Below are positions 1-12,744 of a stretch of 64,000 nt of DNA, one piece after another; the stretch's first letter is position 1, and the number at the start of each line of letters is the position of its first letter. The DNA is from Narthecium ossifragum (taxonomy: Eukaryota > Streptophyta > Magnoliopsida > Dioscoreales > Nartheciaceae): assembly GCA_963920575.1 (NCBI GenBank), contig OY986973.1:930001-994000 (forward strand), written 5' to 3'. A program made the position numbers and the translations under genes. Below the pieces are notes generated by a model. It ran no database searches, was not told where the DNA came from, and saw only the letters and a list, made by a program, of their open reading frames with translations.

Positions 1-1310
1 TTATAAGATGTGAATTAGATGTTTTGGTACAGTTTCATTGTAATCTCTCCGAATTTTGCACCAATTTTTATTGTAAAGGCAAATGGGCCTGTTTTAAAAA
101 ATTTATTATCAGGAAGGTAGAGTTTACCACCACTTTCTCGGTTCCCATTTTCACTCAAAATATTAACGATTTTGACACTCTGGCTTATTGCTCGTCACAT
201 GACAAATGAGACTCCCCTATAATTTATTTTGTCTCTATTTTCTTGCAACCCAAAAAGCATATTTAAAAAAAAAAAAACCAAAATACGAATGATGCTGACA
301 ATTGGCTAACAAGTATCACGATATTATCTACTAACCCGATTTGCTCAGTTATATACTCTGCCGTGGTAGCAAAGAGTTCACTGTCATGGGATTAGTATTT
401 TTAGCATTGTAGAAATATATTGAGATAGAATACTTGAGCAAGTAGAATGTATGCATATTGAATGCAATTTATTTCATTTTTACAAAAAATGGTTGTTTTG
501 TGTTTTTTGACAAAAATACACAACAACCTAATCACAAAAATGAAATAATGTGGATTTAATTTACCAACTTTTCTGTTGATGATATCTAACAATAATATTA
601 TTACCTATTTTTATTTTATTTTTGAACTGAAGACCTATGCTATGATACAATCAGATTTCACCAATATCAAAAGCTTTAAGATGTTAAAATTGGTGATTTA
701 TAAAGTAATTGGGTATGATTTGAACTATCTAAAAAATCCAAATAAAAAACTATTTAGAAATCTTAATTGAGTTATACCGGTGTGAGGTGGAGATCGCGAG
801 TGGGTTTCAATATTTGCTAGACTGGGCACCAGTTCAATGACTTCGGCTCCAAATTAAGCGGATTCATGATTGTGGAGTCATAGGCAAAATTAATCCTACA
901 TGAACTGGCTCGGACTCGATTCATCCACTTCCGAATCCAACCAAACATATGAAGTGGAAGTGCATGAACTGAGTCGGAGTGAACTCACTTCACGCCCCAC
1001 TCACCTAACTAAAACCACATTCTCATTGTCAATCTCAATCTCAATGGAGTTATAGTTCCACAATCTCATTGGTAAGCTATAATAAACAATTTGGATAGAT
1101 GATAAAGCTCTCTTTTGACCATTGGTTTTAATTTCACATACCAAATACCGAAAACTTACCTAACTTATAAGATCATGGACCTGTCTCTACGAAGCTCACA
1201 TGCAGCTTCCTTTTGAAATCTTTTATCGTAAGATGCGAACCAACTTCCACGCAACTCTTATAATATCAACAGCAATCAGTTTCATACCCTTATCCCTGTC
1301 CACTCTCTCC
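1..1310. other. Intergenic, no gene seen
   Basis: AT-rich sequence with only short unsupported open frames. The part at 780-1020 is less AT-rich and contains several variants of a short word resembling gaactcactt, but I could not define a repeat with boundaries. No RNA gene or coding similarity is visible. Confidence 0.5.
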
Positions 1311-1313
1311 TTC

Positions 1314-1326
1314 TTTATATATATGG
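1314..1326 (+). promoter_or_regulatory. TATA box of the EF-hand gene
   Basis: The string tttatatatatgg is a strong TATA element. A start of transcription about 30 bp downstream would fall near 1345, so the first ATG of the open frame (1345) would be at or before the 5' end of the mRNA. This favours initiation at the ATG at 1375 or at 1468. Confidence 0.5.
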
Positions 1327-1344
1327 ACATCTACAGGTGACTGC

Positions 1345-1896
1345 ATGCACCTCCATAAGCCATCAGCCACAACCATGCTTAGCTTAACCATCTCCAAGCC
1401 ATTTAGATGGTTCTCCGCCAAAAACCACCTTAAGTTGGACCTCTCGCGTTCTATCAATTCCAAATCCATGAGCCAAAGCGAGAAAAAGATCAAAAGAGAC
1501 GAACTCCGGCAAGTTTTCCAACACTTTGATGTGGATCAAGACGGTAAGCTCTCCAGCGAAGAGCTGAGAGCCTTCTTCGCATCAGCAGGCGTCGACACAG
1601 AGGCGAGGAGAGCCGGCGGCAGCCATGAGTACGCCGACGATGACCAAATGCTATCCTTCGATGACTTCATGGCGTTCATGGAGACAGAAGAAGGCGACGA
1701 AGATCTCAAGAAGGCTTTTGAGGTTTTCGAAGCAGAGAAGGGGTCAGGCAGGATCACGCCAAGGGGCCTGCAACGAGTGCTGAGCCGCCTCGGGGACGAC
1801 CGGTCCGTCGGAGAATGCGAGGCCATGATACGCGCGTATGATCTCAATGGAGACGGTGAACTCGACTTCCAGGAGTTCCACCATATGATGAGTTGA
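1345..1896 (+). CDS. Calmodulin-like EF-hand calcium-binding protein
   Basis: Single-exon gene of up to 183 residues, the usual structure for plant calmodulin-like (CML) calcium sensors. Counting from 1345, EF-hand 1 has a canonical loop DVDQDGKLSSEE at residues 62-73 and the last EF-hand has DLNGDGELDFQE at 166-177. The two middle hands are degenerate: one keeps only DDDQMLSFDDF and the other EAEKGSGRITPRG, so probably two Ca2+ are bound. The N-terminal 40 residues are basic and hydrophobic and are not part of the EF-hand fold; the TATA position suggests translation may start at 1375 or at 1468 (MSQSEKK). Resembles the CML37-CML42 type; exact orthology not assigned. Confidence 0.85.
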   Translation: MHLHKPSATTMLSLTISKPFRWFSAKNHLKLDLSRSINSKSMSQSEKKIKRDELRQVFQHFDVDQDGKLSSEELRAFFASAGVDTEARRAGGSHEYADDDQMLSFDDFMAFMETEEGDEDLKKAFEVFEAEKGSGRITPRGLQRVLSRLGDDRSVGECEAMIRAYDLNGDGELDFQEFHHMMS

Positions 1897-2795
1897 GTGC
1901 TGCAGTGGTTCTGTTTGGTATTAAGTCATGTTTATGCCTGTTGTAAGTTTGTGTGTTGAACTTTGTATCTTGGTTGGTTAATTAGTTTTGTGTTTGTTAA
2001 TTTGTTGTTATTTGACTGTTGTGTTTGTTGTTAGGATCAGTAAAAAAAATCTCTGTAACTTCATCTAGCTATCTTATCATGCATCAGATTTGATGATATC
2101 TTATTATCCTCGAAACGAAATAATTACAAATTAGGATATTAATTTGCATATTAGGTGTAACTTGGGGTCATTTTTTTCTTCTTCTTTTTATATACTTAGA
2201 GCCACTTTTCACTTAAGATGACCAAAATACCCCCATTTATTGTGACTAAACATTACCAATAACTTGATACATACCAAGTATTAACTCTTTTCTTGAGACA
2301 GCACAAGTGAATATATTTTAGTTATCTCAAGTGAAAAGTGATTCTAATATGCGAAAAAAATAAGCAAAGTAACACCAAGTTGCAAAAGGCAACAAGTGGC
2401 TGCCATAATATGCAAATATGAAGATTCTTGGACGAAATACGCGATTTTACATGGCCCCAAATATTTATAACTCAGCAAAGGCTACTATTATTTCAAGATC
2501 CTGTGAGCTTTTGCTTACAGCAAGCAAAGGCTACTATAATTAATACATTTGCCAATAGAAATACTCATCCAATCAGCTGTTCAACAATCAAAAACGTAAT
2601 TCTCGTGTGCCCAACAGTTGCTTCAGATATCCTGAGCTATTAGGTATGTACGCTCTGAAACTTTATTGTCATTAGTATCTACAGCTTTGTGCAGCTAAAA
2701 TGCCTCTTTTATCACCAATCTTGTGATGTGTACTGAACTTGATTATGTCGAATTTTGATGTGATATGGAACTTGGAAAAAGAAAAATGATCTGAT
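1897..2795. other. Convergent spacer between the EF-hand gene and DA1
   Basis: Holds the 3' flanks of two convergent genes. It is AT-rich with no coding signal. The first 150 bp after the EF-hand stop are T/G-rich, as in plant 3' UTRs. A 71-codon open frame at 2428-2643 shows no recognisable features. Confidence 0.5.
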
Positions 2796-5700
2796 TCATC
2801 GCGGAAAGCATCCGGTCATCTTAATGTGGTCGAGGGTACGCCGGAGGCCGTACTGGAGTACTGCTTCGTTACCAGCTCTGAAACCATCTCCATATGCAGG
2901 TGAAATATCCGATTCGATCTGATGCTTGAAGAACTCACCTAGTTTTCTCTCAAATTGAGATCTTGTGCCCTTTTTTGATGAAGTGGGTGGTGCAGAGGAG
3001 GAGGAGGAGGATGCTACATTACTTCCGGCACCTGAAATGATCTCTGAATCCAACCACATATGAGCCAGTACCTGGCAGATGCCTTCTTCAACTTCCAGGC
3101 TAAGACCTCTATATCCTGCAGCATGAAAGAAAGCTTACAATAGCTCTCGCCATCTCAGTGCTCCTGATGCCTAAATTATGCAATTTATCAACTAGAAGAT
3201 AGAAAAGAAAAAGATTCATTCACTCAGGGAAACAGTAGACGATTACCTTTTAGCCGAAGCCATGCATGCATCATCTCATGAGCCAGAATTGATCCTGTAA
3301 GCAATCTGAAAGCACAAGAGCAGAAATATTGTAATGCATCAATTTTAACAAGAGCGAGTCTACGATGATAAGCAAGGTTATCAAACTTCATTAACTCTAA
3401 TCAGCAACTAGAAATTTTTCTAGTGGCACTTACATGGATTCACATAGACTCACTAATAGAAGACACACTGAAGTAAACATAAAATGAAAAGAGAGTATCT
3501 CAAATCACCTTGGGAGACCATATAAAACAAGAATGGCTGTTACATCACAGCGCCTGACGAGCTTATACGGCTCTGTTATCATGTCTATGATTCTATTTCC
3601 AGCCCCAAACCTTGGCCTCCTTAAAATCTGAATGCAAACAAATCTTTTCCTCGGTCAAGAAACTTGTATTATGAGTGATACAATAACATCATTAGGCTTC
3701 TCTGAAGGTAAGATGCTATGAATCCTTACAGTGCTGACAGTCTGCTCTTCGGATAGGCAGATACCTCTAGTTTCAGGGAGGTGCTGATGCCCCTGCTTCC
3801 CAAGAGAGAAAAAATCAATAAATTGTTGAATGAGCTTTAATTGGCTATGTGATAATTTGCATAAAAGGAGATCTAAATGCTTTGATAAGATTTCTTACAC
3901 TCTTTTCTCCTTCCATTGCTTCATTCAATGCTTGTCGCTCGACCAGAAGTAATGGAACCTGCTGTTCTATTTTCATGTTTAAACCTTCATAAAATTCTTG
4001 TATATCAAGATAAAGAGGTTGGCACTCTGTAGTATCCATGATAGCCGAATCCAGACACTCCAAACAGAGCTTCCGCCCATCATCCAAGGTAACATATTGT
4101 TGATCCCTGGGCTGATGTTTTGCCAACGAAAAATAGAGAAAAAGATGAGTCCAATGCACCAGATAGTTTTGTACGGCACAAATGGAAATTGTGTTGGAAA
4201 ATAAACTCAACATTGGTTAGAACTTTGTTTAGGATTTTGAGTTTAGTTAGAGTTTGATTAGAAGTTTATCATTAGATCTGAATTAAAACTTTTTCTCTCA
4301 ACTACTCTCTCTCTCTTGAGGCGCTCTCTCTCAACTACTCTCTTTCTACCGTAGTAGTCTCTTCTTATTTCCATCTCTCCACTATTACCACTATTACAAC
4401 AGTGGTATCAGAGCGAGGTTATGAGATCCAAGGTGAGATTCACGGTGAGAGATTATGACGTCCAACAATAATTCAATCCAGCCACAAGTTCCCCGATTTA
4501 ACGGGAAGAATTTCGATCTATAGAAGATTTAGATGCGGTGTCTCTTTAAGTCACAAGATATGTGAGATTTTTTAGAGAATGGCGGTACTGAAGTAATCGG
4601 TGTGGCGTTCGACAAGCTCGAGTAAGAAAAGAATGACACCTGAAGGAGTTGTGAAGGAAAGACAGCTGCGCGTTATTCTTTCTGTTTCAAGCCGTGGACG
4701 AAGCAGTTTTGGAGACAATCACCGGTGTCACTAAATCATAAGCGGCATGGGATACATTGGAGAAAAGTTTCAATGACGCAGATCGGGTGAAGAAGGTGCG
4801 TCTATAAATTTTGAGATGAGAGTTTGAAGATGGTTGAGACAGTTTGTATCAGTAATCACCGTGGCCAAGAAGATGCGGACGAACGGTGAAGAGATCAAAG
4901 ATTCGAGAATTGTGGAGAAAATTCTGCAAACTATGCTCGCAAAATTCGACCATATAGTGGCAGCAATCGAGGAGTTCAAAGATCTTGAATTCTTGTTAGT
5001 TGAGGAGTTGATGGGCTCCTTAGAAGCGCATGAACAACGGTTTAACCAAATATCATCATCATCATTGATTGAACAAGCTCTTAAAACTCAATTGGTGATA
5101 GATGACAAAAGATGGAAAGGAGGATACAGTCAAAGTTGGCCGTAACTGTGGACGTGGTCGAGGTCGTGGTGAAGATTCTTTGGCTAACGACAAAAATAAT
5201 CATAGCGACAGTTCGTGGAGAGGAAGACACATGGTAGAGGACAAAATTACCAACACAACAACCAAAAAGGATTCTAAGATATATCAAAGGTACAGTAGAT
5301 TATGGACTTATCTACAAATCAACTAATGATTCAAGATTGGTTGGATATACAAATAGTGATTGGGCATGAGATACAGATGATAAAAAGAGTACATCATGCA
5401 ACATATTTTTTCTTAGGAAAAGTGCATTCACTTGGGCTTCGAAGAAGCAAGATATAGTTGCACTTTTGACAGCAGAGGCTGAGTATGTCACAGTATCGAC
5501 ATGCATGACTCATGTATTATGGTTCAGAAGAATGTTGAAAGATATGATAATAAATCAGTAATCTGTATAGCGACAAATCCAGTTTTTCATGCAAGAAGCA
5601 ACCACATTGGAGTTCGATATCATTTCATTCGAGAGCTGGTAAGAGACAAAGTTGTTGATTTACAAGACTGTAACTCTGTAAAGGTGAAATCCAGTTGTTG

Positions 5701-7021
5701 ATATTTTTACCAAGCCATTAAAGACAGAGACATCCATGAAGCTCAGAACTTCGCTTGACATAATTTCCTATCAAGATGTTGCTTTAAGGGGGCGTGTTGG
5801 AAAATAAACCCAAGATTGATTAGAACTCTGTTGCATTAAGATTGTAGTTCTTGATGAAAGATTAATAAAATTAGTTTAGATAATATATATTCTCTGTTAA
5901 AGGGCAGCAGAGCTCTTTAGAGGCAGAGCTTCTCTACCTTGAGGCGTCCTTGGCTGTAGGCGTCCTTTTTCTCTCTGATGTCTTTTGTGCTTTTGTCCCG
6001 CGGTGCTTTTTTTCTCAACTAAACTCTCTCTTTCTCTCTCTCTCTCTTGTGGTGCTCTCTCTCAACTACTCTCTTTCTACCGTAGTACTCTATCCTTGTT
6101 TCCATCTCTCCACTATTAGAACAAGTTGATCGGGCATTAAGCAATTAAAGTCCAGTGGAAACACATCACCAAAAGAGGATCAATGTGTTCCATGGACTTT
6201 TAGGATTGTTAATAAGGGATAGAAAAGTGATAGTTTACCAACCTCCATCCGTTCACAACTGCAGCACCTTGGAGTACGATCGGTCTCATGGGATGGACAA
6301 TATTTTTGCATCCAGAAAGGATGTGCCCGGTATTCAATGAGGCCGCTCGCATTGGTTGGAATCTGCAATATAAAATGCGATAAAGGTCAGTTCCTAATAC
6401 GAATAGATTTCGAAGAAAGCAATCACAAGCACAAGAATGGTGACAGAAAGATAGAACACTTGGAAAAGCAATGTTTTGCAGTTCAAATTTGAGGAGGATA
6501 TTAATTGCTAACTAAGAGCTCCAGCGTAATTCAGGCAGGTTCATGAGTGTACAAAGCCAGAGAAGCAAATGCTTACATATATCTTGCAGACATCACATTT
6601 TGGGTGGAATAGCTCCTTGTAGCAAGATTTGTGGTAAGGATGACCTCCAGACATCGAGAACTGAGGCAAATCAGAAAGTTTTGTAACATACCAGATTAAG
6701 CCATTCATGTTTCAGAACCCTTGTACAGTTGTTTTATCTTTCTTACCTCATAATCAGATATTGGCTGATTGCAAGAATAGCAACGGAAACATTGTGGGTG
6801 CCAGAAAGCGTTCATGCAACTGAGAAAGCGTCCATGACCAATCTCAGTCTTGCATCCAGCACATATTCTACTAAAAAAGAAGAAGCAGAATACATGTCAG
6901 CTAGTGGATTACTAAATATTGACATCCTAAATGGGAAGCTAGAATAACCAAAGAATAAATCCAATAAAATATGAAGCAATGATATGCTTGGCAGTGCGGA
7001 GTTATGTGTAGGAAACATCAG

Positions 7022-7062
<41 letters not shown>

Positions 7063-8666
7063 CATTTCGCTGTATGATCCAATAAACAGGACAAACAAGG
7101 TTTCTCAAGGATGGCAAATCAGGGAATGTTTCTGGAAAATAACTTCATTTCAGAAAGTTTGAACAAAACAACATTCATATAAAGATGCGGATGTCTGAAG
7201 GATCAAGGTGGCATCCAGCTTATTCTGTGGAAGGATGGATATAAAGAAAAGAGACTAGCTCTTGAAAAAGAAGATCAGTCAATAAGTTTTAAGCATTGAG
7301 AATTGGTTTTTCCATTGATTCCCATAGCACCAGATTTAAAGGATTAGTATAAAAAACAGTATGCCCAATGAAACAACAAAAATACCTGAAACTTGAGGTA
7401 AACGAAATTGGCACTGGCTGATAAATGCGGCCATTTTCACGTGGAGGAGACTCGACATTCAAACTTTCCTGCAAAGCTTTTGCTAATTGTTCATCTTCCG
7501 CCAATTGAGATTCATGCTCTAAGACAAGGTAAGAAATTAATTAAAATAGGTAACAAACCATTGAAATGTTTGATGATTGTACAAAGTCATCACCCTTGAT
7601 TGAGTGCTGAATTTTTCTCAAACAGCTTGCCATTAAGTGAACCAAATCTTCCCAGCCGGAGTCATGTTTCATAACAATATCTAGCTGCTATTTAGAAGAA
7701 CACATTCTTCACCCACAAGCCCTAGGTAATCCAATTTCTTTGTTTGACTAAGCTAGAAGGTCGCAGCCTAAAGGCCATACTGGTATATTATTTGTAATAG
7801 GACAGAGATATCCATGCCCAAACAGCCAGCAATCACGCTAGACAATGAAATCCAAGTGACAGATCTAAAATTTCTTCCACACTAGAGTCTATCAATACCC
7901 AGCCATGGTCGAAAAGTTAGTCTTCCAACAATGAGAAAGAATGAAACAGGAGAATGGCATTGATGGTGATTTTATTGCAACATGAGCTAATGGACACCCG
8001 TAACTCACAAGCACATGCATTTCATAATACTGACCAATTGCCTTTGCCTTCCTCTGTTCCTCTTCTATCAGGGAAAGTGCAATAGCCTGATTTACATGTT
8101 CATCCTCAGCGTCTGACAGAGCATCCTATATAAGGTTCCCAAAAACATATAATTAGCAAGAACAACGCAAGAAGAAGAAGAAAAAAGAAAACGTTATAGC
8201 CCCTAAATTTTTATTGAATGTGAAGCAATAGCAAGTAAGTTCCAACTGAGCTTGGCGTTACGTCGTCAAACAATAAAAGGACCTCATGTCAGATGAAGAG
8301 TAGCCAAATTAATGAGATATCTGCTGGAATATATGTGTTCCTTTTGGGACCATAAACTAACATGAAATCCTGGATATCTATGCACTTCTCCAGGTGTAAG
8401 AAGGTTCAACAATAAGAAAGCATAGGGCGCAATGAATAAAACGCATGGCTTTGCTTGTACCAGATGCAGGACACAAGGAACAAAGCATGCAACTGGCTTC
8501 TGGCATTAATTATCTCGAAGCCGGCGAGGATAAACAAGTTTCTGCCAGCACTCACCACAGAAGCAGAGGGTTCATTCCAGATTGTGTCTTCTCCATATTT
8601 AGCATTGTTTGCCCCTTGAGATATTTTATGACTTGAACCCTTGAAGAATTTGCTCAGCCAACCCAT
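2796..8666 (-). CDS. DA1: DA1-type ubiquitin-activated peptidase (UIM-LIM-DA1)
   Basis: Spliced minus-strand gene. Coding exons, 5' to 3': 8666-8556, 8125-8035, 7518-7386, 6867-6747, 6660-6577, 6362-6243, 4111-3899, 3792-3730, 3627-3509, 3305-3247 and 3115-2796. They join in frame to 477 residues. Two ubiquitin-interacting motifs ([25 protein letters not shown]) lie at about 45-85, a LIM domain ([18 protein letters not shown]) at about 114-180, then a second zinc-binding LIM-like part. The DA1 peptidase domain has HEMMH at 361-365. In Arabidopsis, DA1 proteins limit organ size by cleaving growth regulators after ubiquitination. The acceptor of exon 4 could be 3 bp upstream (6870), adding one residue. 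Intron 6 carries a Copia element. Similar in domain order to DA1/DAR proteins; DA1 against a DAR paralogue is not settled. Confidence 0.9.
4192..6123 (+). mobile_element. Internally deleted Ty1/Copia LTR retrotransposon in DA1 intron 6
   Basis: The 5' LTR is 4192-4401 and the 3' LTR 5795-6123; both begin TGTTGGAAAATAAAC and end in ACA, and they share the CT-rich tail. The 5' LTR lacks about 120 bp present in the 3' LTR. A methionine-tRNA primer-binding site (tggtatcagagc, 4403-4414) follows the 5' LTR and a purine tract (aaggggg, near 5786-5792) precedes the 3' LTR. The flanks aattg (4187-4191) and agttg (6124-6128) fit a 5-bp target duplication with one change. Inside are a gag-like segment ending in a Gly/Arg tail (4834-5250) and RNase H remnants (GYTNSDWA near 5340, then 5460-5690). 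Protease, integrase and most of the reverse transcriptase are absent, and stops interrupt the frame. It lies antisense to DA1. Confidence 0.85.
7026..7060. repeat. (TA)n microsatellite in a DA1 intron
   Basis: About 17 TA dinucleotides in the intron between the UIM exon and the first LIM exon. Confidence 0.9.
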
Positions 8667-8706
8667 GACAGGAGGTGTTATCTGGGCATTGCCACAAACT
8701 TCTTGC
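8667..8706 (-). promoter_or_regulatory. DA1 5' UTR segment with a three-codon uORF
   Basis: The start-codon exon extends to an acceptor at 8707-8709 (CAG), implying at least one upstream non-coding exon. Within the 40-nt leader lies ATG CCC AGA TAA (8689 to 8678), a minimal upstream ORF ending 11 nt before the DA1 start. The splice site and uORF are seen directly; any translational effect is inference. Confidence 0.45.
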
Positions 8707-10799
8707 CTGCACGAGAGAAGCATAATTTAAAGCTCGAAGAGAAGCAAAAGCATAAGTCCTATAAAACTGAAACATAAGAGTATCAGTATGAGGTTGGGCA
8801 ATCCTACATCAAAATATGCAACATTTTTCTCAATAAGATCTTTGAAGAAGAAAAAAAACCCAATAATTTATTACCAATAGATGTAATCTCTCAGAAGAAA
8901 CTATCATGACATCAATAGTTATTGTGGCACTGAATTCCATCATAAAAAAGGGTGCAGAACTAGAGAGCTCCGGATGTTGATGAGTGACTGACTTCGAAGT
9001 CTGATGGATGATAGGTAGCAGTACTACTTGAAGACGATTATGAGAGGTATGTATAGTGTGAACTTTAAGGATCTCAAAACTCCTAAAAGGGAACTTCCAC
9101 AATGAGCATCTAATTGCTTTTCCTTCAAGCAGTTTAGAAAAGCAATTATACTTGCCTGCCTTTGAAGAAAGCCATTAGAAAATATGCCACCGAATGCAAC
9201 AAGATCCAATTCAAAGATATCATTCTAAAATTGGTACAATTTTTTTCATCTCTTTGATCATATACCCCAATTCAAGATAAATACAATTCAAACAATTAAG
9301 CAAGCCTACATCAATCACGCACAACCCAACAATTTTTTTTCCTTTTCCTCTTTCGCCGAGCAATAAAATCAAGATATGTTCCAAAAAGAAACAATAATTT
9401 CACCTTATAAACCAAAAGATCACTAATCGTCAAAAAAAACTGGGGAAGCCAACTCTATCTTTCAAGAACCTTAGGTGAAGTTATCATTCCCTGAAAGAAC
9501 AGATCATATCAATTCAACGATCATTAAAAAGAAATTGAATCCATAACACCATCCATAATTCTATAATAAGCTATTGGAAACATTGGGTATCCTCTCGGAG
9601 AAGGTATGAATAAAACATCATCAGATTGGTATTCCTCTTACCTCAACCAGAAAACAGAACCCAGATCACAGAAGTTCCGAATTCATCGAAGCTACCATGC
9701 AATCACCTGAGAAAAAAAAAACCCACATAGAACTCAATCCAATCCTCCATGCAAGCCCTTCACCAGCATCTCCTCAGAATTCTCAAATTATCACATGTAC
9801 CAATTCATCATGCACACGTAAAGGACCCAAGAAAGGCAAGAAGACTAGCTAAAACAGAAGATGATATAAGGATGTCATGGATTGGGCTGCAGATGAATCC
9901 AGAAAGGGTCAAAAAGGCATATAGCCTTACAAGAATCTTCTTTCTTTCTCGGCTCTGGGTTTCATCACCAACTACAGAGGGGCCATGGATGGTTTGGTTG
10001 AGGAAGGGGGCCATGAGACCCTTGTTATGGTGCCAAGTCTTTTTCAAAGATTTTGGAGCCATGTCATGGGTGGGGTCCTCATGAGTCATCCACTCATCCC
10101 ACTTCACCTATACAGCCAGCCAACACCTTCGCCAAAGTTTTTTTCGTTTTTTTTAAGAGTAGAAGACGAGTACCTTTGGATTTCTTCTTTTTCTATACAT
10201 GCAAGAGAACACAAGAAGCCTCACCTGTAGGTTGATGAAGGTGGAGTTTGAGACTTGCGTGCGCGCAAAGATTGGCATCTCACTGCGATTTAATTTTTAT
10301 GGGATCCATTGGTTTCTATTGATTTTAAAAAGGTATAGATTTGAACAGATTTTATAGTTATTTGAGTTGATTCCCTATCTCATATTCCATTGGATAGAGT
10401 TGTAGATTTTGGATAAACCATAAAATTTTGTAACAACCAAATATTGTATGCAGAACAAAAAATAGATTAATCCACATTAAATTAATTGAATGCGTCCAAT
10501 TACATTACTCCCCTAAATAATGACAATAGAAATAAAAAAAATAATCAAAACCCCAAAATAATACATTTGTTTCAGCATCTGTAAATGGGTTATATCTGAC
10601 AAACAAATTCGGTGTTTTGGAAAATATGAAACTTCGTCTGAAAATAATCTTGGAACCTTTATGTATCCGATAAGACATCTCCCCTGAGTTGCTGGCATGG
10701 GATAATATTGGTCAGCTCTTAGCTGTATACAGGACTCTGCTCCTTTTTTAAGGTAGATAGCATGAAAAATAATACATAACTTGGAGACCCAGTCATGCA
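8707..10799. other. DA1 upstream region and spacer
   Basis: Should contain the DA1 promoter and non-coding first exon, but I could not fix their limits. The region 8830-9700 is AT-rich. Open frames at 9749-10235 on both strands overlap each other and show no family features. 10260-10800 is AT-rich with nothing recognisable. Confidence 0.4.
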
Positions 10800-12740
10800 T
10801 TATGTACTTTCAAAGTTCAAACAGAGATGAGCTCTGACTGGTTTATGATCAGAGCTCTTAATGCCATCAATGGATTCGTACGACTTCAGAATTGCATCGA
10901 TGCCGGAATCACTTTCGATCCTGAACAAGATCCTATCAGTCCACGAGGGTACTCTGATCTGATGAAACCATCTTAAATTGTGAACAGAAATTACTTTCAA
11001 GAACTTTGAGATGATACATATATGAGAAAAATAGTTGAATGCAATCACGTTGGTACTCGTGTCATAGCTAATGCTTCCAAGATCGTATTTGCATGTGGGC
11101 TTGAATGATAAGGAGCTCTCACAATATCCCCCAAACACTTCTCCTCTTTCAGCTTCTTGAAGAAGTTGATCTTTGCTGGTGAGCAGCTGGAAAGTTATGG
11201 CAAATTAAGAGGAAGGTGTTAACACTTCAATCAGTTAATTTTTTCAGAACTGCTTCCTTTGCTGTGTTTTTTGCTGCAATTTGTAGGCTTATATTTTGCT
11301 CATGAAGTGCTCCCTTTTGTTTCTTTTGTTTTGAATTTTTGATACATCATGACATTCAAAATAGAGATTTTTTTTAATCATTGAATCTATAATTTTGGAT
11401 AGAAATGAGAGTCGATGCTTACACCGTGAAGGTTCTTTTTTATCAGGCTTCTCACAGGTAGAGTGCTAATCCCCTCCAATCTATAGTAGAGATCTCCCAG
11501 CCAAACTGTAACATGAGAAGGCCTTGTGCATGGATTTTGATTCTTGGTGAATAGCGAATGAGAGATGTGCCTCAACTGTGAGTTCCTCTCCTCCACCTTA
11601 TGTGCATGAGCTGCACAGAAAATTTTACACGTTAGTCGCATATTATATCTGCCTTAGCCTATCATGAATGAGCTATCCATAGAACACGTATGAACAGCTT
11701 CAGTTCTTCTTTTTGCTGATTTTCTTCTAATCTTTTACAGCAATTCAATTCAGATTTTTCCTTGCTAACAGTATTATATTAAGCATTTGCCAATCGAAGT
11801 GTTTCCATGCAGAAGAAAAGATAAAATATTTGATGACTAGCTCATTGAAAGAAAAGAGAAACGAGCCTGAAAGATGGCAAGATATAAAGACCATGCGAAC
11901 GCCGCTAAAGTTGACGTATATGGCAGGCAACAGCTCCCTTCTTTCTCCCAATCAATCCTCCACAACCTCCAACCGAATGCTTATCCACCTTCATCTCTTT
12001 GTTTGCAATCAGAAAAAGAAGGAAGAATTATTAAGATAAAATGAAGGAAAAGGCTATAAAATTGATGATTTGAATTGTAGGGTGCTTTGGGAGTTTCTCA
12101 TCTCACTTTTTATGTATGGGACCGAGGTCTTGGCTCCAAAGAGAAACAGCTGAAGAGATTGCATGGTGGCTTCTCCTAGGAGACTGCAAAATTGCAAGTA
12201 GCAGAAGCTTGATTATGAGAGTATAGATGTTTTCTCTTAAGCAAGCACCTCTGTTTCAAAGTTCCCATCAGTTTTCTTTTTAGTCTTAAGAATTGTTATT
12301 GTTGTGTATGCCTGTGTGTTTCAGCTAGAGCTTCTTGCAACATCCCCAGAATGTCTTGCTTTGGAGCTTCTTGCAGTTCAATTGCAAAAAGATCAAACCT
12401 GCGATCTTTTCTGACAAGCTTCGCTAAATCCTCAGGCGAAAACTTCATTCACAGAAAGTAATCCAAAAGTGGTTTTTTTTTTAAATCACTATCCAAAATT
12501 TTACAGAAATGAAGGGATTGTTCTACCATGGAATTAAAACAAAGCAGATCAGCAGAACAGCTTGTTTAGCTACCTTGCCATTCATGTTCCATGTTACTAT
12601 ATGCGAACACACAGCACTGACCCCATGGAGAATCCACAGGCCTTCTCGACTCTGATGGTCTTGATGCCATCATGAGTCGCCTCCTCAGTGCTGATCAGAC
12701 TAAGACCTTTGGATCCTTCCCTATAGATGTCTCATTGTGA
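10800..12740 (-). pseudogene. Decayed inositol polyphosphate 5-phosphatase (IP5P11-like)
   Basis: Minus-strand exons matching the DNase-I-like 5-phosphatase fold are about 12735-12574, 12442-12312, 12183-12107, 11996-11867, 11610-11423, 11186-11049 and 10958-10800. They give, in order, VTWNMNGK, FAIELQEAPK, TMQSLQLFLFGAK, SVGGCGGLIGRKKG, FISCHLS, VWLGDLYYRL, SFKPTCKYD, RVPSWTDRIL and SSDHKPV. Introns are kept, so this is not a retrocopy. Lesions: two extra bases near 12597-12602 just before VTWNMNG, one extra base near 11921-11930 before YVNFSG, and Tyr (codon 11486-11488) where the family WLGDLNYR motif has its Asn. Two donors are GC (after 12312 and 11867). No in-frame start is evident. Closest in plan to Arabidopsis 5PTase11. 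It is either a young pseudogene or a gene with assembly errors. Confidence 0.75.
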
Positions 12741-12744
12741 TGAC

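Noticed and set aside
9749..10235. Overlapping frames of 60-111 codons on both strands upstream of DA1
   Set aside because: No recognisable domain, no good splice context, and mutual overlap on both strands.
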